Below, in pieces: positions 32,419 to 41,899 of a stretch of DNA of 64,000 nucleotides. The number at the start of each line of letters is the position of its first letter. Positions within the stretch are counted from its first letter, which is position 1. The translations under genes and the position numbers were made by a program. This stretch comes from an uncultured Bacilli bacterium (GTDB lineage Bacteria > Bacillota_I > Bacilli_A > RF39 > UBA660): the NCBI GenBank assembly GCA_934098735.1, contig CAKOOS010000003.1, positions 1 through 64,000 on the forward strand, in the 5' to 3' direction. The notes under the pieces were generated by a model, which saw only the letters and a program-made list of their open reading frames with translations, searched no databases and was not told the DNA's origin.

Positions 32419-34770
32419 TTAATGTTTTTTGTCAGCTTTTTTAAAAACATTAATTAATATATAAATAACAGGTGCGCTCACCAAAAGTGAACCTATTATT
32501 ATCAAAAATAACATCCCACTGCTACCAGTAGCAGGTAAAATATAACCAGATGAATTTATAAATGTAAACATTACATCATCGGTTAAGTTATAACTTTTTA
32601 TATTTTTATCATTAAACTCTTGTAAACTTTCATTATTTATTCTATATTGAACTATAAACCCATCGGTAGATAATTCTTTAACACTATAATTTAAATTATA
32701 GGGTAATTTTTTAATAATTATTTTTTCATTATGTTTTAATTTTATTTTGGCAATTCCATTTTCAAAAACAATTTCTTCATTGGTCACTTTATTGTTTTTT
32801 TCAATTTTGACTTCGTATTTTCCGTTTAATTTCTCCCCATTATATGAGGCTGTAATTTCAAAATCAAAATCTTTATTGCTTTGCACTCCTTTAACTATTT
32901 TTTTGATAGTTAAATTTCTAGTCTTAATATTATTAATAATTGTTTTTCCTTGAATATCAGAACTTACTTTTCCGTAAGAGACCACTACATCATATTCATC
33001 ATTCATTAAAATGTAATCGTTATTTGTTTTTACTTCGGATAATTTATATAAGTGTCCAGAAGGAATTTTATCAAATGATACAGTTCCATTTACACTTTTA
33101 CTTTCTAAATAGTAATTACTATCTATATGCTTTTTTTCATTCAAACATGGGCAATTATCATCATGCTTTAATCTAAAAACAACATCATCTAAAGGTTTAT
33201 TATCAAAACCTGATATTTTATTAAATGTTAAACTTCCAAAATAACCAACAACACTTGGAACAGGAAAAGTTAATTTTTTTAATTCTAGTTCTTTATTTGT
33301 TTCTTTAACTACATAAGATAAAGTAGTTGCTCCATTCGTAGCATATTCTAAAGAAGAATCAAAATCTTTATTTTCATTTTTTAATCTTACACGGTATTTA
33401 AGTTCATAAGTATATTCTTTAACATTTTTTCCATTACTTTCATATTCTCTTGTAGCAACTGGATTAGACTTTTTTAAATTCCAATTAATACTGTCATTTT
33501 TAAAAACTGCTGTATTACTAGAATTATTTTCTCCAGTTGTCACACTGTCGCTTAATAAACTTTTATCATCATTGTATATACCTACAAATTCAATATTTTT
33601 TATTTGTGGGTTTACATTCATTGGATCATCCGCTACCCAAGATGCTTCAGATATTTTTTTTAAATCATGTAAAATTGTATCATAAGCTTTTTTTAATTCA
33701 TCTGGATTATCAGATGTAAAGTATTGATTGGACCCTATATAATCTTTTAACCAAGTACCATAGTAACTAGTATCATCATAATATTTTTTTAGTTCTCCAG
33801 ATGCTTTTGCATCTTTTGACGATTTTGGAACTCCTGGAAGAACAGCATAATATCTTCCATAACTTTTAAAATTTTGTTCTTCTTTTTTAGTATCCACTGT
33901 GTAATCATAACCATTATATTGTAAATGCCATAATGAATATTGATTTTTAATACTTATTCCTACAGTATATATTGTTATACCTGATTTTTTCATTTTTTGA
34001 GCCATATTTTCTGCTCTTATAGCACCTTTATCACTATAATTTGTTCCAATTACAGCTACATTTTTTTCGTGATTATAGAATTTATTATTAGTTTCACTAG
34101 AGTAGGGATTATATCCTTCATATCCACCAGTTTTAGTACTATATGTTGTTGGTAAACCATCAGTTAAAAATATTATATATTTGTTTTTAGCATTAGAACT
34201 AGCTAGCATGTCATTTGCTCTAGATAAACCAGCTTCCATATTTGTCCATGCATAAGCCTTTCTTGAATCAGGTTTGATTTTGGAAACTAAACTTTGTAAA
34301 TTAGAATTTTGACTTAAAGTTTTACATTCTTGTAGTCCAAAAACTTCATAAGAGCTTCGATTAAATGTTACGTAACCAATTTCTCTTTTAGCACTAGAAT
34401 TTTTAGAAAATTCATAAAAACTTTTTATAAAATATTTTCCATAATCTTGTGCTGCTTTAAATCTAGAAATACCACTATCACCATACTCATAAGTCATAGT
34501 ATTAGAAATATCCATTACAATAATAACAGCTAAATCCTGCTCATCAGCAAGCTCTTGAGTCTTTACCTTTAAAGTAATATCAAAATAATTTTCTAAGTTA
34601 CTTTCTTCAATTGTTTTAGAAATGCTAACGCCATCCCCTGATGCACTACCTCCAAAATTTGTTACTTGATTTTGATCTTTTTCAAGTTCATAAGCTAAAA
34701 CGTTATTAAAAGGATAAATAATAATTGCTACTGCTAATAACAAACTTATAATTTTTTTTAATAAATCCAT
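32419..34770 (-). CDS. VWA-domain tip pilin/adhesin, LPATG-anchored
   Basis: 783 residues: signal peptide (KKIISLLLAVAIIIYPFNNVLA), von Willebrand A domain from about residue 80 with metal site MDISNTM (DxSxT; the usual last Ser is Thr) and YIIFLTDGLPTTYS, then Cna-B-type domains (GSLTFNKISGFDNKPLDDVVFRL split here as GSLTFNKISGF and NKPLDDVVFRL; NLTIKKIVKGVQ), and the sorting signal ILPATGSSG with helix and basic tail. Such VWA pilins sit at the tip and bind host matrix or epithelial ligands. It precedes the backbone pilin gene, separated by less than 25 bases. Confidence 0.92.
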   Translation of the reverse strand: MDLLKKIISLLLAVAIIIYPFNNVLAYELEKDQNQVTNFGGSASGDGVSISKTIEESNLENYFDITLKVKTQELADEQDLAVIIVMDISNTMTYEYGDSGISRFKAAQDYGKYFIKSFYEFSKNSSAKREIGYVTFNRSSYEVFGLQECKTLSQNSNLQSLVSKIKPDSRKAYAWTNMEAGLSRANDMLASSNAKNKYIIFLTDGLPTTYSTKTGGYEGYNPYSSETNNKFYNHEKNVAVIGTNYSDKGAIRAENMAQKMKKSGITIYTVGISIKNQYSLWHLQYNGYDYTVDTKKEEQNFKSYGRYYAVLPGVPKSSKDAKASGELKKYYDDTSYYGTWLKDYIGSNQYFTSDNPDELKKAYDTILHDLKKISEASWVADDPMNVNPQIKNIEFVGIYNDDKSLLSDSVTTGENNSSNTAVFKNDSINWNLKKSNPVATREYESNGKNVKEYTYELKYRVRLKNENKDFDSSLEYATNGATTLSYVVKETNKELELKKLTFPVPSVVGYFGSLTFNKISGFDNKPLDDVVFRLKHDDNCPCLNEKKHIDSNYYLESKSVNGTVSFDKIPSGHLYKLSEVKTNNDYILMNDEYDVVVSYGKVSSDIQGKTIINNIKTRNLTIKKIVKGVQSNKDFDFEITASYNGEKLNGKYEVKIEKNNKVTNEEIVFENGIAKIKLKHNEKIIIKKLPYNLNYSVKELSTDGFIVQYRINNESLQEFNDKNIKSYNLTDDVMFTFINSSGYILPATGSSGMLFLIIIGSLLVSAPVIYILINVFKKADKKH

Positions 34771-34790
34771 AAAACCTCCTGAAATAACCC

Positions 34791-35390
34791 CTAAATAAAC
34801 TTTATCTTATTAAAAGGCCAAATACGTAAAACTACTTTGCCAATTATATTTTCTTCTTTTATACATCCTATTTCATTTATGCGTGAATCATTCATATTTT
34901 CTCTTTCATCACTTAAAACAAAATAACTTTCATTTTGTACTTGGATTGGAAATTCTATACTCACATCTCCTTTTAAAGGATTAGTAACATAACTTTCTTC
35001 TATTTTATTGCCATTTACATATACATTACCATCAACATCAATATTTACCCAATCCCCTTGGACAGCGATTACTCTTTTTATTAATATTTTATTTCCATAA
35101 TAAAATGCTATAATATCTTTTGGCTTAATATGCTTAGTTTTAATTGTTAAAACAGTTTCCTCATCATTTAATATAGGTTTCATCGCTGAATCAGTAATTT
35201 CAATAATAGGCATAAATAATGTTGTAATTATTGATGCTACTGCTACTATCGTAAGTAAAATAAATAAAGTGTTTTTTAGTAAGTTGGAAAAAATATTTTT
35301 ATGCTTTTCCTTATATAATTCTTGTTTTATTAAATCAACAGATAAATCATTATAATTTATATCTTTTTTCTTTCTAAAAATATTTTTCAT
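34791..35390 (-). CDS. Signal peptidase I, pilus-operon type
   Basis: 199 residues: one N-terminal membrane helix (TLFILLTIVAVASIITTLFM), catalytic Ser in ITDSAMKPIL (box B) and Lys in KILIKRVIAVQGD (box D), and DERENMNDSR (box E). Signal peptidase I homologues inside pilus operons are needed to process pilins or act as chaperone-like assembly factors. It overlaps the preceding coiled-coil gene by 4 bases. Confidence 0.92.
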   Translation of the reverse strand: MKNIFRKKKDINYNDLSVDLIKQELYKEKHKNIFSNLLKNTLFILLTIVAVASIITTLFMPIIEITDSAMKPILNDEETVLTIKTKHIKPKDIIAFYYGNKILIKRVIAVQGDWVNIDVDGNVYVNGNKIEESYVTNPLKGDVSIEFPIQVQNESYFVLSDERENMNDSRINEIGCIKEENIIGKVVLRIWPFNKIKFI

Positions 35391-35785
35391 GAATCATTTT
35401 TCCTTTTAACTTTTTTCTTGTTTTTAGAAGCCGGTGCTATTTTAACAATAACTTTTTTAGTTTGAATATTTTTATTCTTTTTAGCATCACTTATCATTGA
35501 TTCACATTTTTTTTCAGTCTCTTGTTCTAGTTTTTCACATTTAATTTTTATATTATCAAAGTACTGATCAATAGCCTTCTGAGCATTTTTAAATAGATCA
35601 TTTAATTTTAAAGAAGCTTCAGCTATAGAACCAGACTCAGAGATTAAAATTTCTTTTTGATTAAGTTGGGATTTTAAAGTATTTATTTCATTTTCAAGTT
35701 CTTTTATTCTTTCTGCTTGTGCAAGCATAAGCTCTAAAAGATCTTTACGTTTAATTTTAGCTAAATCTAAGTTTTTCTTTTTCAT
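35387..35785 (-). CDS. Coiled-coil protein, first gene of pilus operon
   Basis: 132 residues, soluble. Residues 10-55 are a heptad-rich coiled coil (RKDLLELMLAQAERIKELENE), followed by SGSIAEASLKLNDLFKNAQKAIDQYF, a stretch I recognise as conserved in proteins that open pilus operons in gut Bacillota (often labelled DNA repair protein without evidence). The tail is highly basic (KNKKKVKRKN). No enzymatic motif. It may be a cytosolic scaffold that links the assembly site to the membrane; this is speculation. ATG 35785 follows AGGAGAC. Confidence 0.72.
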   Translation of the reverse strand: MKKKNLDLAKIKRKDLLELMLAQAERIKELENEINTLKSQLNQKEILISESGSIAEASLKLNDLFKNAQKAIDQYFDNIKIKCEKLEQETEKKCESMISDAKKNKNIQTKKVIVKIAPASKNKKKVKRKNDS

Positions 35786-35872
35786 AAATTTAAGTCTCCT
35801 ACAATGTTAAATATATGCGTCCCCTTAATATTACTTTCCTTTTCTTTTAATCATAACTTTCGTTAGTTCTAT

Positions 35873-35901
35873 ATAATAAAGACTTTTAAAAATATTGTCA
35901 A
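35873..35901 (-). promoter_or_regulatory. Promoter of the pilus operon
   Basis: Minus strand TTGACA (plus 35896-35901), 17-bp spacer, TATTAT (plus 35873-35878), about 90 bases before the first gene. It is back to back with the promoter at 35935. Confidence 0.75.
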
Positions 35902-35934
35902 GTATTGGCAAATTATTTTGTAAAAATTATTAAT

Positions 35935-35963
35935 TTGACGTTTTTAATATTTTGTATTAAAAT
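35935..35963 (+). promoter_or_regulatory. Promoter of the 1286-residue protein gene
   Basis: TTGACG (35935-35940), 17-bp spacer, TAAAAT (35958-35963), 25 bases before the start codon. Confidence 0.72.
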
Positions 35964-35987
35964 ATCTACCTAAATGGGGGAAGATTT

Positions 35988-38900
35988 ATGATATTTGTAA
36001 ATAGATATAATATTTTAAAATACTTAGAAAGTAACAGAAATATAAAAGAAAAAGAAAAAGTAATAAAATACAAAAAGAATGTATTACTTAATATATTTGA
36101 AAGATTAGATGCTGAAGAACTTATGTATTATTTTTTGGACTCAAACATACCTCAATCAGCAAAAAAAATAATAGCGGAAGCAATAGATGAGTTTCGTTAT
36201 ATAGAAAAAGCTAAAGTTACTACTATAAATAGATATTTTAAATCACGAAATGTTTTTGATATAAATTTACTTTTTTTAGACTATTATCCTAAAGAGTTTA
36301 AAAAAATTATTATAGAAAGAAATTTCAAAGATCCAGCAGCAGAAATCATAAATGGTAATGATATTGAATTAAAGAAAGTAATTATAGATACATTTTTAAG
36401 TGGTTATGAACTATCTAATCTTTTAGAAAATAGTCATCTTGATCCAGAAATAGCAAATTATATAATAGATGGTTTAGACAGTCCTGAAATGATTAAACTT
36501 TTTTTATCAAGCTATGGCTTAAAAGAAGATATTAAAGATAGAATAATAGTTTTAAAAATTAATAAAGATAACATAAAAGATATTCTAGATTCAGTTATTC
36601 TACCAGAAGAAGTAAGAACTAGAATATGTCATTTAAAAGAAGACTGCATAAATGATTATATTTTATCAGAAAATATGGAAAATTTAATAAAGAATACGTT
36701 TTCATGCTTTTATAGTTCTGAAATAGCAATTAGAATATTAAAGTTAAGAAAAGTAGAATTTGAAAATTATGCTAGGAATACTAAAGCAAATAACTTTATT
36801 AATATGTTAAAATGGTGCAAAGATCAAGAGATTATGGACTTTTTAATTAAAGACTGTGAAAATAAATTCTGGGAATCTATGAAAAAGCTTACTTATTACC
36901 AAGTACTAGGTATTTTAAGTAGTGAATTTATACCTTTGGATATAAAAGGTTATATTATTAAAATAAAGGGTAAAGAAATAGAAAAGGCAATTAATGATTT
37001 AACTTTTTCAGAGATAAAACTTTATCATTTAAGAAATAAAAACTTTTATCCAATCGAAATTCAACAGCAAATAATTGATACTCACATTTTAAAAATAACA
37101 GATTTTATAATGAATTTATCAGAAGAAAACATTGTACAAACACTAGGTTATGTTTCCTTTTGTCCTTTATTTAAAAGACTAATAATCAAACTTAGATTAA
37201 ATGACGAAAATATAATACCTATTTTAAATGTTATTAAAGAAGATGTATTTCCAATTATTATTGAAGAAAAAAAAGAAGTTTTTGATTTATTTTTTGAGAA
37301 ATTGTCTGTTAAAGAAATTTTAGAATTAAGTGAAATAAAAAATGAAAAAGTAAGGAATTTAATCATAGACAATAATTATGATTTACTTGTTAAAAGGTTA
37401 AAGAATTTGTCTATGGAAGAAAAATATGCTTGTTTAAATAATCCCAAAAGTAATATAACGATAAAAAAATTACTTTTAAATAATTTAAATGTTAAAGAAG
37501 ATAATATAGATAATATTCTAGAATTAATAATGGATAATGATAGTAAAAGTATAATAGATAATTATGATAAAATAGAAGAAATATTTAAGAAAGCTAATAT
37601 AAATACTCAAATGTTTATACAGTATGGAAGTGGAAGTATAACTCATAGAAATTGGCTAGAGGAATTAATTAAAATAATTGAAAATAATAAAGAAGAAAGC
37701 TTTGTCATTGTTTTAAATTATTTGATTGATAATTTCTATGCAGATGAATTTAACAAAGAAAATATTACTCAAGAAATATCCAATTGTTTAGAAATAATAA
37801 CAAATTTTATGAGTCTTCAAAAATTATTAGAAAACATTGCTTTTTCAAATGCTTTTTTAACTCAAAAAGATAAAGAAAACTTAAAATATTTATTTAAAAT
37901 AGATAATCCAGAAAAAAGTAAACTTGATAAGCTTGATCAAATAGATCTATTTAGAGAAAAACTTTTAAAAGATTTTGAAAATATAATTTTAAGTAGTAAT
38001 TCAATTGATGAATTAAAAAAAGTTTTTCAGGAATTAATTTTTAATAACGCTGATATAACATTAAAAAATATTGGAGGTACCGAAGGACTTTTAGCCTTAA
38101 AGTTAAGTGATAAAAATTCTCCAGAAATATGCTTATTTATAGATGAATTAATAAGTTATGCTAAAACAATTGAACTTGTAGAAAATTCTAATGATCTTGA
38201 AAGCCTTAGAAAAATTTCTAAATATTTTATAATAGATAATAAAAAGAATCTTTTGTATATCCAAGATGCTTTTAGTAGCTTTAATAAAAAAGTATTAGAG
38301 TTGTATGAACTTGACGTAAAATTTAATCTTACTAATCTTTCTAAGAGTAAACATATTCCAGGAGTTTTAAACAAAGAATATTCTAAAAAGTTAGGGGGAG
38401 AAGTATACGATTTTAGAGATAAAAATTATGTTTTATTAGCTCATGTAATAAATAAAAATGAAAACATTAAAGATATAATTGAAGGAAAAGCAACTAGTAA
38501 AAGTAATTTTATTTCTACAAGTGCAATTAGTTATTTAGGTCAAAAATATTATTTTGATAGTTCCAATATGATTATTGTATATGATGAAGTTCCAACAGGA
38601 AATTATATTTGTAGTTCAATTGAAAATATGGGGACAAATAAAAAAGTATCAACAAATTCATTAGATGTTAAAGACATAAAAAGAAGTCAAAGAGGAATTT
38701 TAGAAACTAGTGCAGTACTTCGCCGAAATTCTGAAGTACTTCTATACCGTGAAGGCCTAAAACCAAGTGGAATAGGCTTACCTGGAGGAAGAATGCCAAC
38801 AGGTGAAGAAAATTATTTGCATAGGGCATACAATTTATCATTTATCTTAACCCAAAATACAAAAGCAACTATTGAAAATGTCAAAAAAGTATTACCTACT

Positions 38901-39848
38901 AACGAAGTTAAAATAAGCAAAGATAAATCTATAAAATTAGAAAAAGTTGTAAATTTATTAAATAAATGTTTAATTCCAAGTCACAAAAATAAAGAATATA
39001 CAGGAAGAGTATTAGCATTAATTGCAGATTCTCATTCAATGTATGAACCAACTTTAGCAGTTTTAGAAGATATCCGAAAAAAAGGAATTCAAGAAATTTA
39101 TTCTTTAGGTGATAACATAGGCTTAGGACCAAATCCTCAAGAAGTTTTGAATATTTTAAGAGATTATAATGTTTTTTCTATTGCTGGTAATAGTGAGTAC
39201 TATACTACTTTAGGAACAGAACCATTTTCTTACTTCGATGTTTCAAAAAATGAAAACCAAGAATGGACATATAATAAATTAAATAATGATAGTATAAATT
39301 ATTTAAAAAAGATGCCTTCTTCAATTGATTTAAAAATTGGAGATAAATTAGTTGGACTTTGTCATTTTGCTAATGATGTTCGCTGGGATTATGTAAAAAA
39401 CAGTACATGGTCATATCAAAATAATTTTGAAAAAGGAGTCTCTAGTAAACAATTTTTATATACAAATAGCCAAGAAGCTAAAGAAGAAATCAGTAAATAT
39501 GCCAACATTAAGGATAATAAATATAAAGGCTATTTGGACGCTTTAAAAAATCCAATTTTTAATGGTAAAGAAATTTTAAATTATGATTCAATATTTGAAG
39601 GTCATGTACACTTTGAATATGATGACTTTTTAGAAAAAACAAATATTAAAACTTTAAGAGCATTAGGCATTGGAGCAACAGATAAATTAGAAAAAAATAC
39701 AGCTTGTTACTATATTTTAAAGGAAAAAAATGATGGAAGTTTTGACATTGAAAGAGTTTTAGTAGGCTTTAATAGAAATAATTTATTAGCTAAAGTAGTT
39801 TCTAGTGATATACCCAATAAAGGTCAAGTTTTAAAATATTTAAAATAA
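35988..39848 (+). CDS. 1286-residue protein: helical repeats, ART-like region, metallophosphoesterase
   Basis: No family known to me covers the whole chain. Residues 1 to ~790 are all-helical degenerate repeats of ~25-35 residues with recurring xxIIxxN/D and LP-x-E turns (for example ILDSVILPEEVRTRI, ILSSEFIPLDIKGYI). About 800-925 resembles ADP-ribosyltransferase toxins: VLLAHVINKN, FISTSAISYLG (STS motif), SEVLLYREGLKPSGI (candidate catalytic Glu); the expected Arg/His position is uncertain. Residues ~1004-1280 are a calcineurin-like phosphoesterase with ADSHSMYEP (DxH), SLGDNIGLGPN (GD), GNSE, CHFANDVR and EGHVHFEY (GHxH), all metal ligands present. There is no signal peptide or membrane helix, so it is cytosolic. 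GGGGGAAG precedes ATG 35988. Confidence 0.75.
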   Translation: MIFVNRYNILKYLESNRNIKEKEKVIKYKKNVLLNIFERLDAEELMYYFLDSNIPQSAKKIIAEAIDEFRYIEKAKVTTINRYFKSRNVFDINLLFLDYYPKEFKKIIIERNFKDPAAEIINGNDIELKKVIIDTFLSGYELSNLLENSHLDPEIANYIIDGLDSPEMIKLFLSSYGLKEDIKDRIIVLKINKDNIKDILDSVILPEEVRTRICHLKEDCINDYILSENMENLIKNTFSCFYSSEIAIRILKLRKVEFENYARNTKANNFINMLKWCKDQEIMDFLIKDCENKFWESMKKLTYYQVLGILSSEFIPLDIKGYIIKIKGKEIEKAINDLTFSEIKLYHLRNKNFYPIEIQQQIIDTHILKITDFIMNLSEENIVQTLGYVSFCPLFKRLIIKLRLNDENIIPILNVIKEDVFPIIIEEKKEVFDLFFEKLSVKEILELSEIKNEKVRNLIIDNNYDLLVKRLKNLSMEEKYACLNNPKSNITIKKLLLNNLNVKEDNIDNILELIMDNDSKSIIDNYDKIEEIFKKANINTQMFIQYGSGSITHRNWLEELIKIIENNKEESFVIVLNYLIDNFYADEFNKENITQEISNCLEIITNFMSLQKLLENIAFSNAFLTQKDKENLKYLFKIDNPEKSKLDKLDQIDLFREKLLKDFENIILSSNSIDELKKVFQELIFNNADITLKNIGGTEGLLALKLSDKNSPEICLFIDELISYAKTIELVENSNDLESLRKISKYFIIDNKKNLLYIQDAFSSFNKKVLELYELDVKFNLTNLSKSKHIPGVLNKEYSKKLGGEVYDFRDKNYVLLAHVINKNENIKDIIEGKATSKSNFISTSAISYLGQKYYFDSSNMIIVYDEVPTGNYICSSIENMGTNKKVSTNSLDVKDIKRSQRGILETSAVLRRNSEVLLYREGLKPSGIGLPGGRMPTGEENYLHRAYNLSFILTQNTKATIENVKKVLPTNEVKISKDKSIKLEKVVNLLNKCLIPSHKNKEYTGRVLALIADSHSMYEPTLAVLEDIRKKGIQEIYSLGDNIGLGPNPQEVLNILRDYNVFSIAGNSEYYTTLGTEPFSYFDVSKNENQEWTYNKLNNDSINYLKKMPSSIDLKIGDKLVGLCHFANDVRWDYVKNSTWSYQNNFEKGVSSKQFLYTNSQEAKEEISKYANIKDNKYKGYLDALKNPIFNGKEILNYDSIFEGHVHFEYDDFLEKTNIKTLRALGIGATDKLEKNTACYYILKEKNDGSFDIERVLVGFNRNNLLAKVVSSDIPNKGQVLKYLK

Positions 39849-39849
39849 T

Positions 39850-40767
39850 TTAACTGAGATATTTATCGCCCTGATAGATATCTCTTTTTACCATTTCTTT
39901 ATCAATATCATTTAAAACCTGAAATTTTTTTATAAGCCATTTTGGGGCAATTAAATTAGCGGTATCAGGATCCCCAGTTATACGCATAACAACAATGTCG
40001 GGATTTAGTAATTCAAGCTGTGAGCAAACAATGTCAACGTACTTTTCTCTAGATAAAACAGGGAATTTTTTATCTAAATATATTTTGGCAAGGGGAGTAT
40101 CTTTTGCTATATAAAGCATGTGAATTTTAATGCCATCAATATTTAAAGAATTCAAATATTTAACTGTGTTTAACATATTATCTTTTGTTTCATAAGGAAG
40201 TCCATTGATAATGTGAGCAACTACAAAAATACCATTTTCCTTTAATTTCTTAACCATATTTGTAAAAGAATCACGATCATGTCCTCGGTTAATAAAATTT
40301 AAAGTATTATTGTTACTACTTTGAAGACCAAGTTCTACCATTAAAAAGGTTTGCTTATTTAACTCTTTTAAATAATTAAGCCATTCATCGTTAATAGCAT
40401 CTGGTCTTGTAGCAATAGAAATTCCTACTACTTTGGGATTAGAAAGTAATTTATCAATATAAGATTTAACTATTTTATAGTCTCCATAAGTATTAGTTCC
40501 TGATTGAAAATAGGGAATATATAAACCATCAGGCCATTTATTTTCCATTATTTTAACGCCATTTTCAAATTGATCTATTATATCCAAAGAACCATCGCTA
40601 ATATTGGCAACGGATTTATTTAAACAAAATATACATCCACCTTTTAGTTGATTGGGACAAGTACTTTTTATATCTAAAGGAACTTTAAATGTTTTTTTAC
40701 CAAATTTCTTTTTAAAAAAATAATTCAAAGTTGTATATCTTTTATTATCTAAAGTATTTTTAAACAT
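39850..40767 (-). CDS. Radical SAM protein, TIGR01212 (YhcC/YtqA) family
   Basis: 305 residues. The family-specific cluster motif is spread out: CPNQLKGGCIFC (near residues 37-48), then YFQSGTNTYGDY, SIATRPDAINDEWL and MVELGLQSSNNNTLNFINRGHD, and VAHIINGLPYET, all characteristic of TIGR01212. Function is unproven; in E. coli YhcC is an unassigned radical SAM protein and in B. subtilis YtqA sits next to the tRNA methyltransferase gene ytqB. A TrmM/YtqB-like gene is also present in this window (53647), though not adjacent. ATG 40767 follows AGGTGG on the minus strand. Confidence 0.9.
   Translation of the reverse strand: MFKNTLDNKRYTTLNYFFKKKFGKKTFKVPLDIKSTCPNQLKGGCIFCLNKSVANISDGSLDIIDQFENGVKIMENKWPDGLYIPYFQSGTNTYGDYKIVKSYIDKLLSNPKVVGISIATRPDAINDEWLNYLKELNKQTFLMVELGLQSSNNNTLNFINRGHDRDSFTNMVKKLKENGIFVVAHIINGLPYETKDNMLNTVKYLNSLNIDGIKIHMLYIAKDTPLAKIYLDKKFPVLSREKYVDIVCSQLELLNPDIVVMRITGDPDTANLIAPKWLIKKFQVLNDIDKEMVKRDIYQGDKYLS
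39856..39890 (+). terminator. Bidirectional terminator between convergent genes
   Basis: GAGATAT / ATATCTC (39856-39862 and 39878-39884), then TTTTT; it lies within the last codons of the leftward gene. Confidence 0.75.
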
Positions 40768-40814
40768 ATTTCCACCTCGTAGTTATTCTAACATGATAAG
40801 TATCAAAATTAAAG

Positions 40815-40843
40815 TTGTCATGATTTTAAAATAATGTTATAAT
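40815..40843 (+). promoter_or_regulatory. Promoter of tRNA-Thr
   Basis: TTGTCA (40815-40820), 17-bp spacer, TATAAT (40838-40843), ending 9 bases before the tRNA. Confidence 0.8.
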
Positions 40844-40852
40844 TATATTACT

Positions 40853-40928
40853 GCTGGAATAGCTCAGTTGGTAGAGCAATGCCCTCGTAACGCATAGGTC
40901 GTAGGTTCAAGTCCCACTTCCAGCACCA
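40853..40928 (+). tRNA. tRNA-Thr (anticodon CGT)
   Basis: 76 bases including encoded CCA. Acceptor GCTGGAA / TTCCAGC (40853-40859 and 40918-40924), D arm GCTC-AGTTGGTA-GAGC, anticodon loop CTCGTAA (anticodon CGT, reading ACG), variable AGGTC, T arm GTAGG-TTCAAGT-CCCAC with one mismatch. The anticodon stem has a C-C mismatch at the loop end. It is isolated, with its own promoter and terminator. Confidence 0.95.
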
Positions 40929-40963
40929 TAATGAATTAAACATCGATATTTCGATGATAGTTA

Positions 40964-40990
40964 AGCAATTTCAAATGAAATTGCTTTTTT
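40964..40990 (+). terminator. Terminator after tRNA-Thr
   Basis: Perfect stem AGCAATTTC / GAAATTGCT (40964-40972 and 40977-40985) then TTTTTT. A small hairpin CATCGATATTTCGATG precedes it. Confidence 0.85.
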
Positions 40991-41080
40991 AAAATCAACA
41001 TTTTTATACTTAAATGTGGTTTAATATAGCACCTTTACTTGTTAAAATTTATATGTATTTGAAAGGAAAAGTTGTTAAAA

Positions 41081-41199
41081 ATGAATACAGATAAAATTTA
41101 TGCAGAGCATATTGTAAATGAATACTCTACAAAGAAAGAATCAAAGGATATAACATTAAAAAACTAGATAGAAAAGCTAAAAAACTAAAATTAAAATAA
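41081..41199 (+). pseudogene. Truncated, frameshifted small protein (dihydropteridine-reductase-like N-terminus)
   Basis: GAAAGGAAA and ATG 41081 start MNTDKIYAEHIVNEYSTKKE... and stop at TAG 41165. Adding one A in the A-run near 41157-41162 restores LKKLDRKAKKLKLK up to TAA 41199. The opening matches a widespread small Bacillota protein (MNxDKIYAExIANEYxxKxTSKVxALKKLDxKAK) normally followed by two membrane helices, which are missing here. Both a frameshift and a truncation, so a relic. Confidence 0.55.
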
Positions 41200-41257
41200 A
41201 GAATTATTTACAAAAAAAATATAGTGTGATACACTATGGAGCTAAAGAGGTGAATTT

Positions 41258-41899
41258 ATGGTTAATTTTTATATTAAAGGAATGTCAACAACTGAAGAAG
41301 AGCAAAAACAAATTATTAGTAATTTCAAAGAACAAGATATAGATGTTATTCCAATTATTAATGATTATACAAATTATTCTATTAATACAATTATTCCGTA
41401 TATTGAAAAGTTCATAAATGAAAGTAATCCAAATAATGAAAAAATAAATTTAATTTGTCATTCTATGGGATGTAATTTTGGATATTTAATTGACAAAAAC
41501 ACACACATCAACATTGATAAAATAGTATACGTTTCTCCAGAATTTGTTGGTACAACATCAAAAGATAAAAAAGAAATATCAAAGCGATATAATGGGATTA
41601 ATTATAATACTTCTGTTGCTACAAAACCAAATTTGCATAATATAATCTTATATTATAAATCATTAAAAAAAATCATAAAATCTAAAAATAATTTAATATC
41701 AATTAATAATGATCATTCATTAATTGTATATTCAAATGGTGATGTATTTGTAAATCAAAATTGGATTAATTCTGATTTGAACTATTTAGCTAATATTGTT
41801 GAAATTGAATCAAATTCTCATAATCCTTTACTAACAAACATGGAAACTTATGAAGAAATATCAAAATTTATAAAAAATACTTTAAAAAAAATAAAATAG
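41258..41899 (+). CDS. Alpha/beta-hydrolase-like protein
   Basis: 213 residues. KINLICHSMGCNFGYLI (near residue 68) is a nucleophile elbow with Ser in C-H-S-M-G, followed by IDKIVYVSPEFVG, an acidic candidate in LIVYSNGDVFVNQNW and a late His in SNSHNPLL. This order (Ser-Asp-His) and spacing fit a small alpha/beta hydrolase without a large lid. Substrate unknown; no signal peptide. ATG 41258 after AAGAGGTG. It stands alone with its own terminator. Confidence 0.65.
   Translation: MVNFYIKGMSTTEEEQKQIISNFKEQDIDVIPIINDYTNYSINTIIPYIEKFINESNPNNEKINLICHSMGCNFGYLIDKNTHINIDKIVYVSPEFVGTTSKDKKEISKRYNGINYNTSVATKPNLHNIILYYKSLKKIIKSKNNLISINNDHSLIVYSNGDVFVNQNWINSDLNYLANIVEIESNSHNPLLTNMETYEEISKFIKNTLKKIK

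Noticed and set aside
32399..32419. Upstream ATG (32419) as start of the backbone pilin
   Set aside because: It overlaps the previous stop codon, lacks a ribosome site and would place charged residues ahead of the signal peptide.
40853..40928. tRNA-Thr as the island attachment site
   Set aside because: No partial copy of the tRNA 3' end was found elsewhere in the window, and no integrase is nearby.
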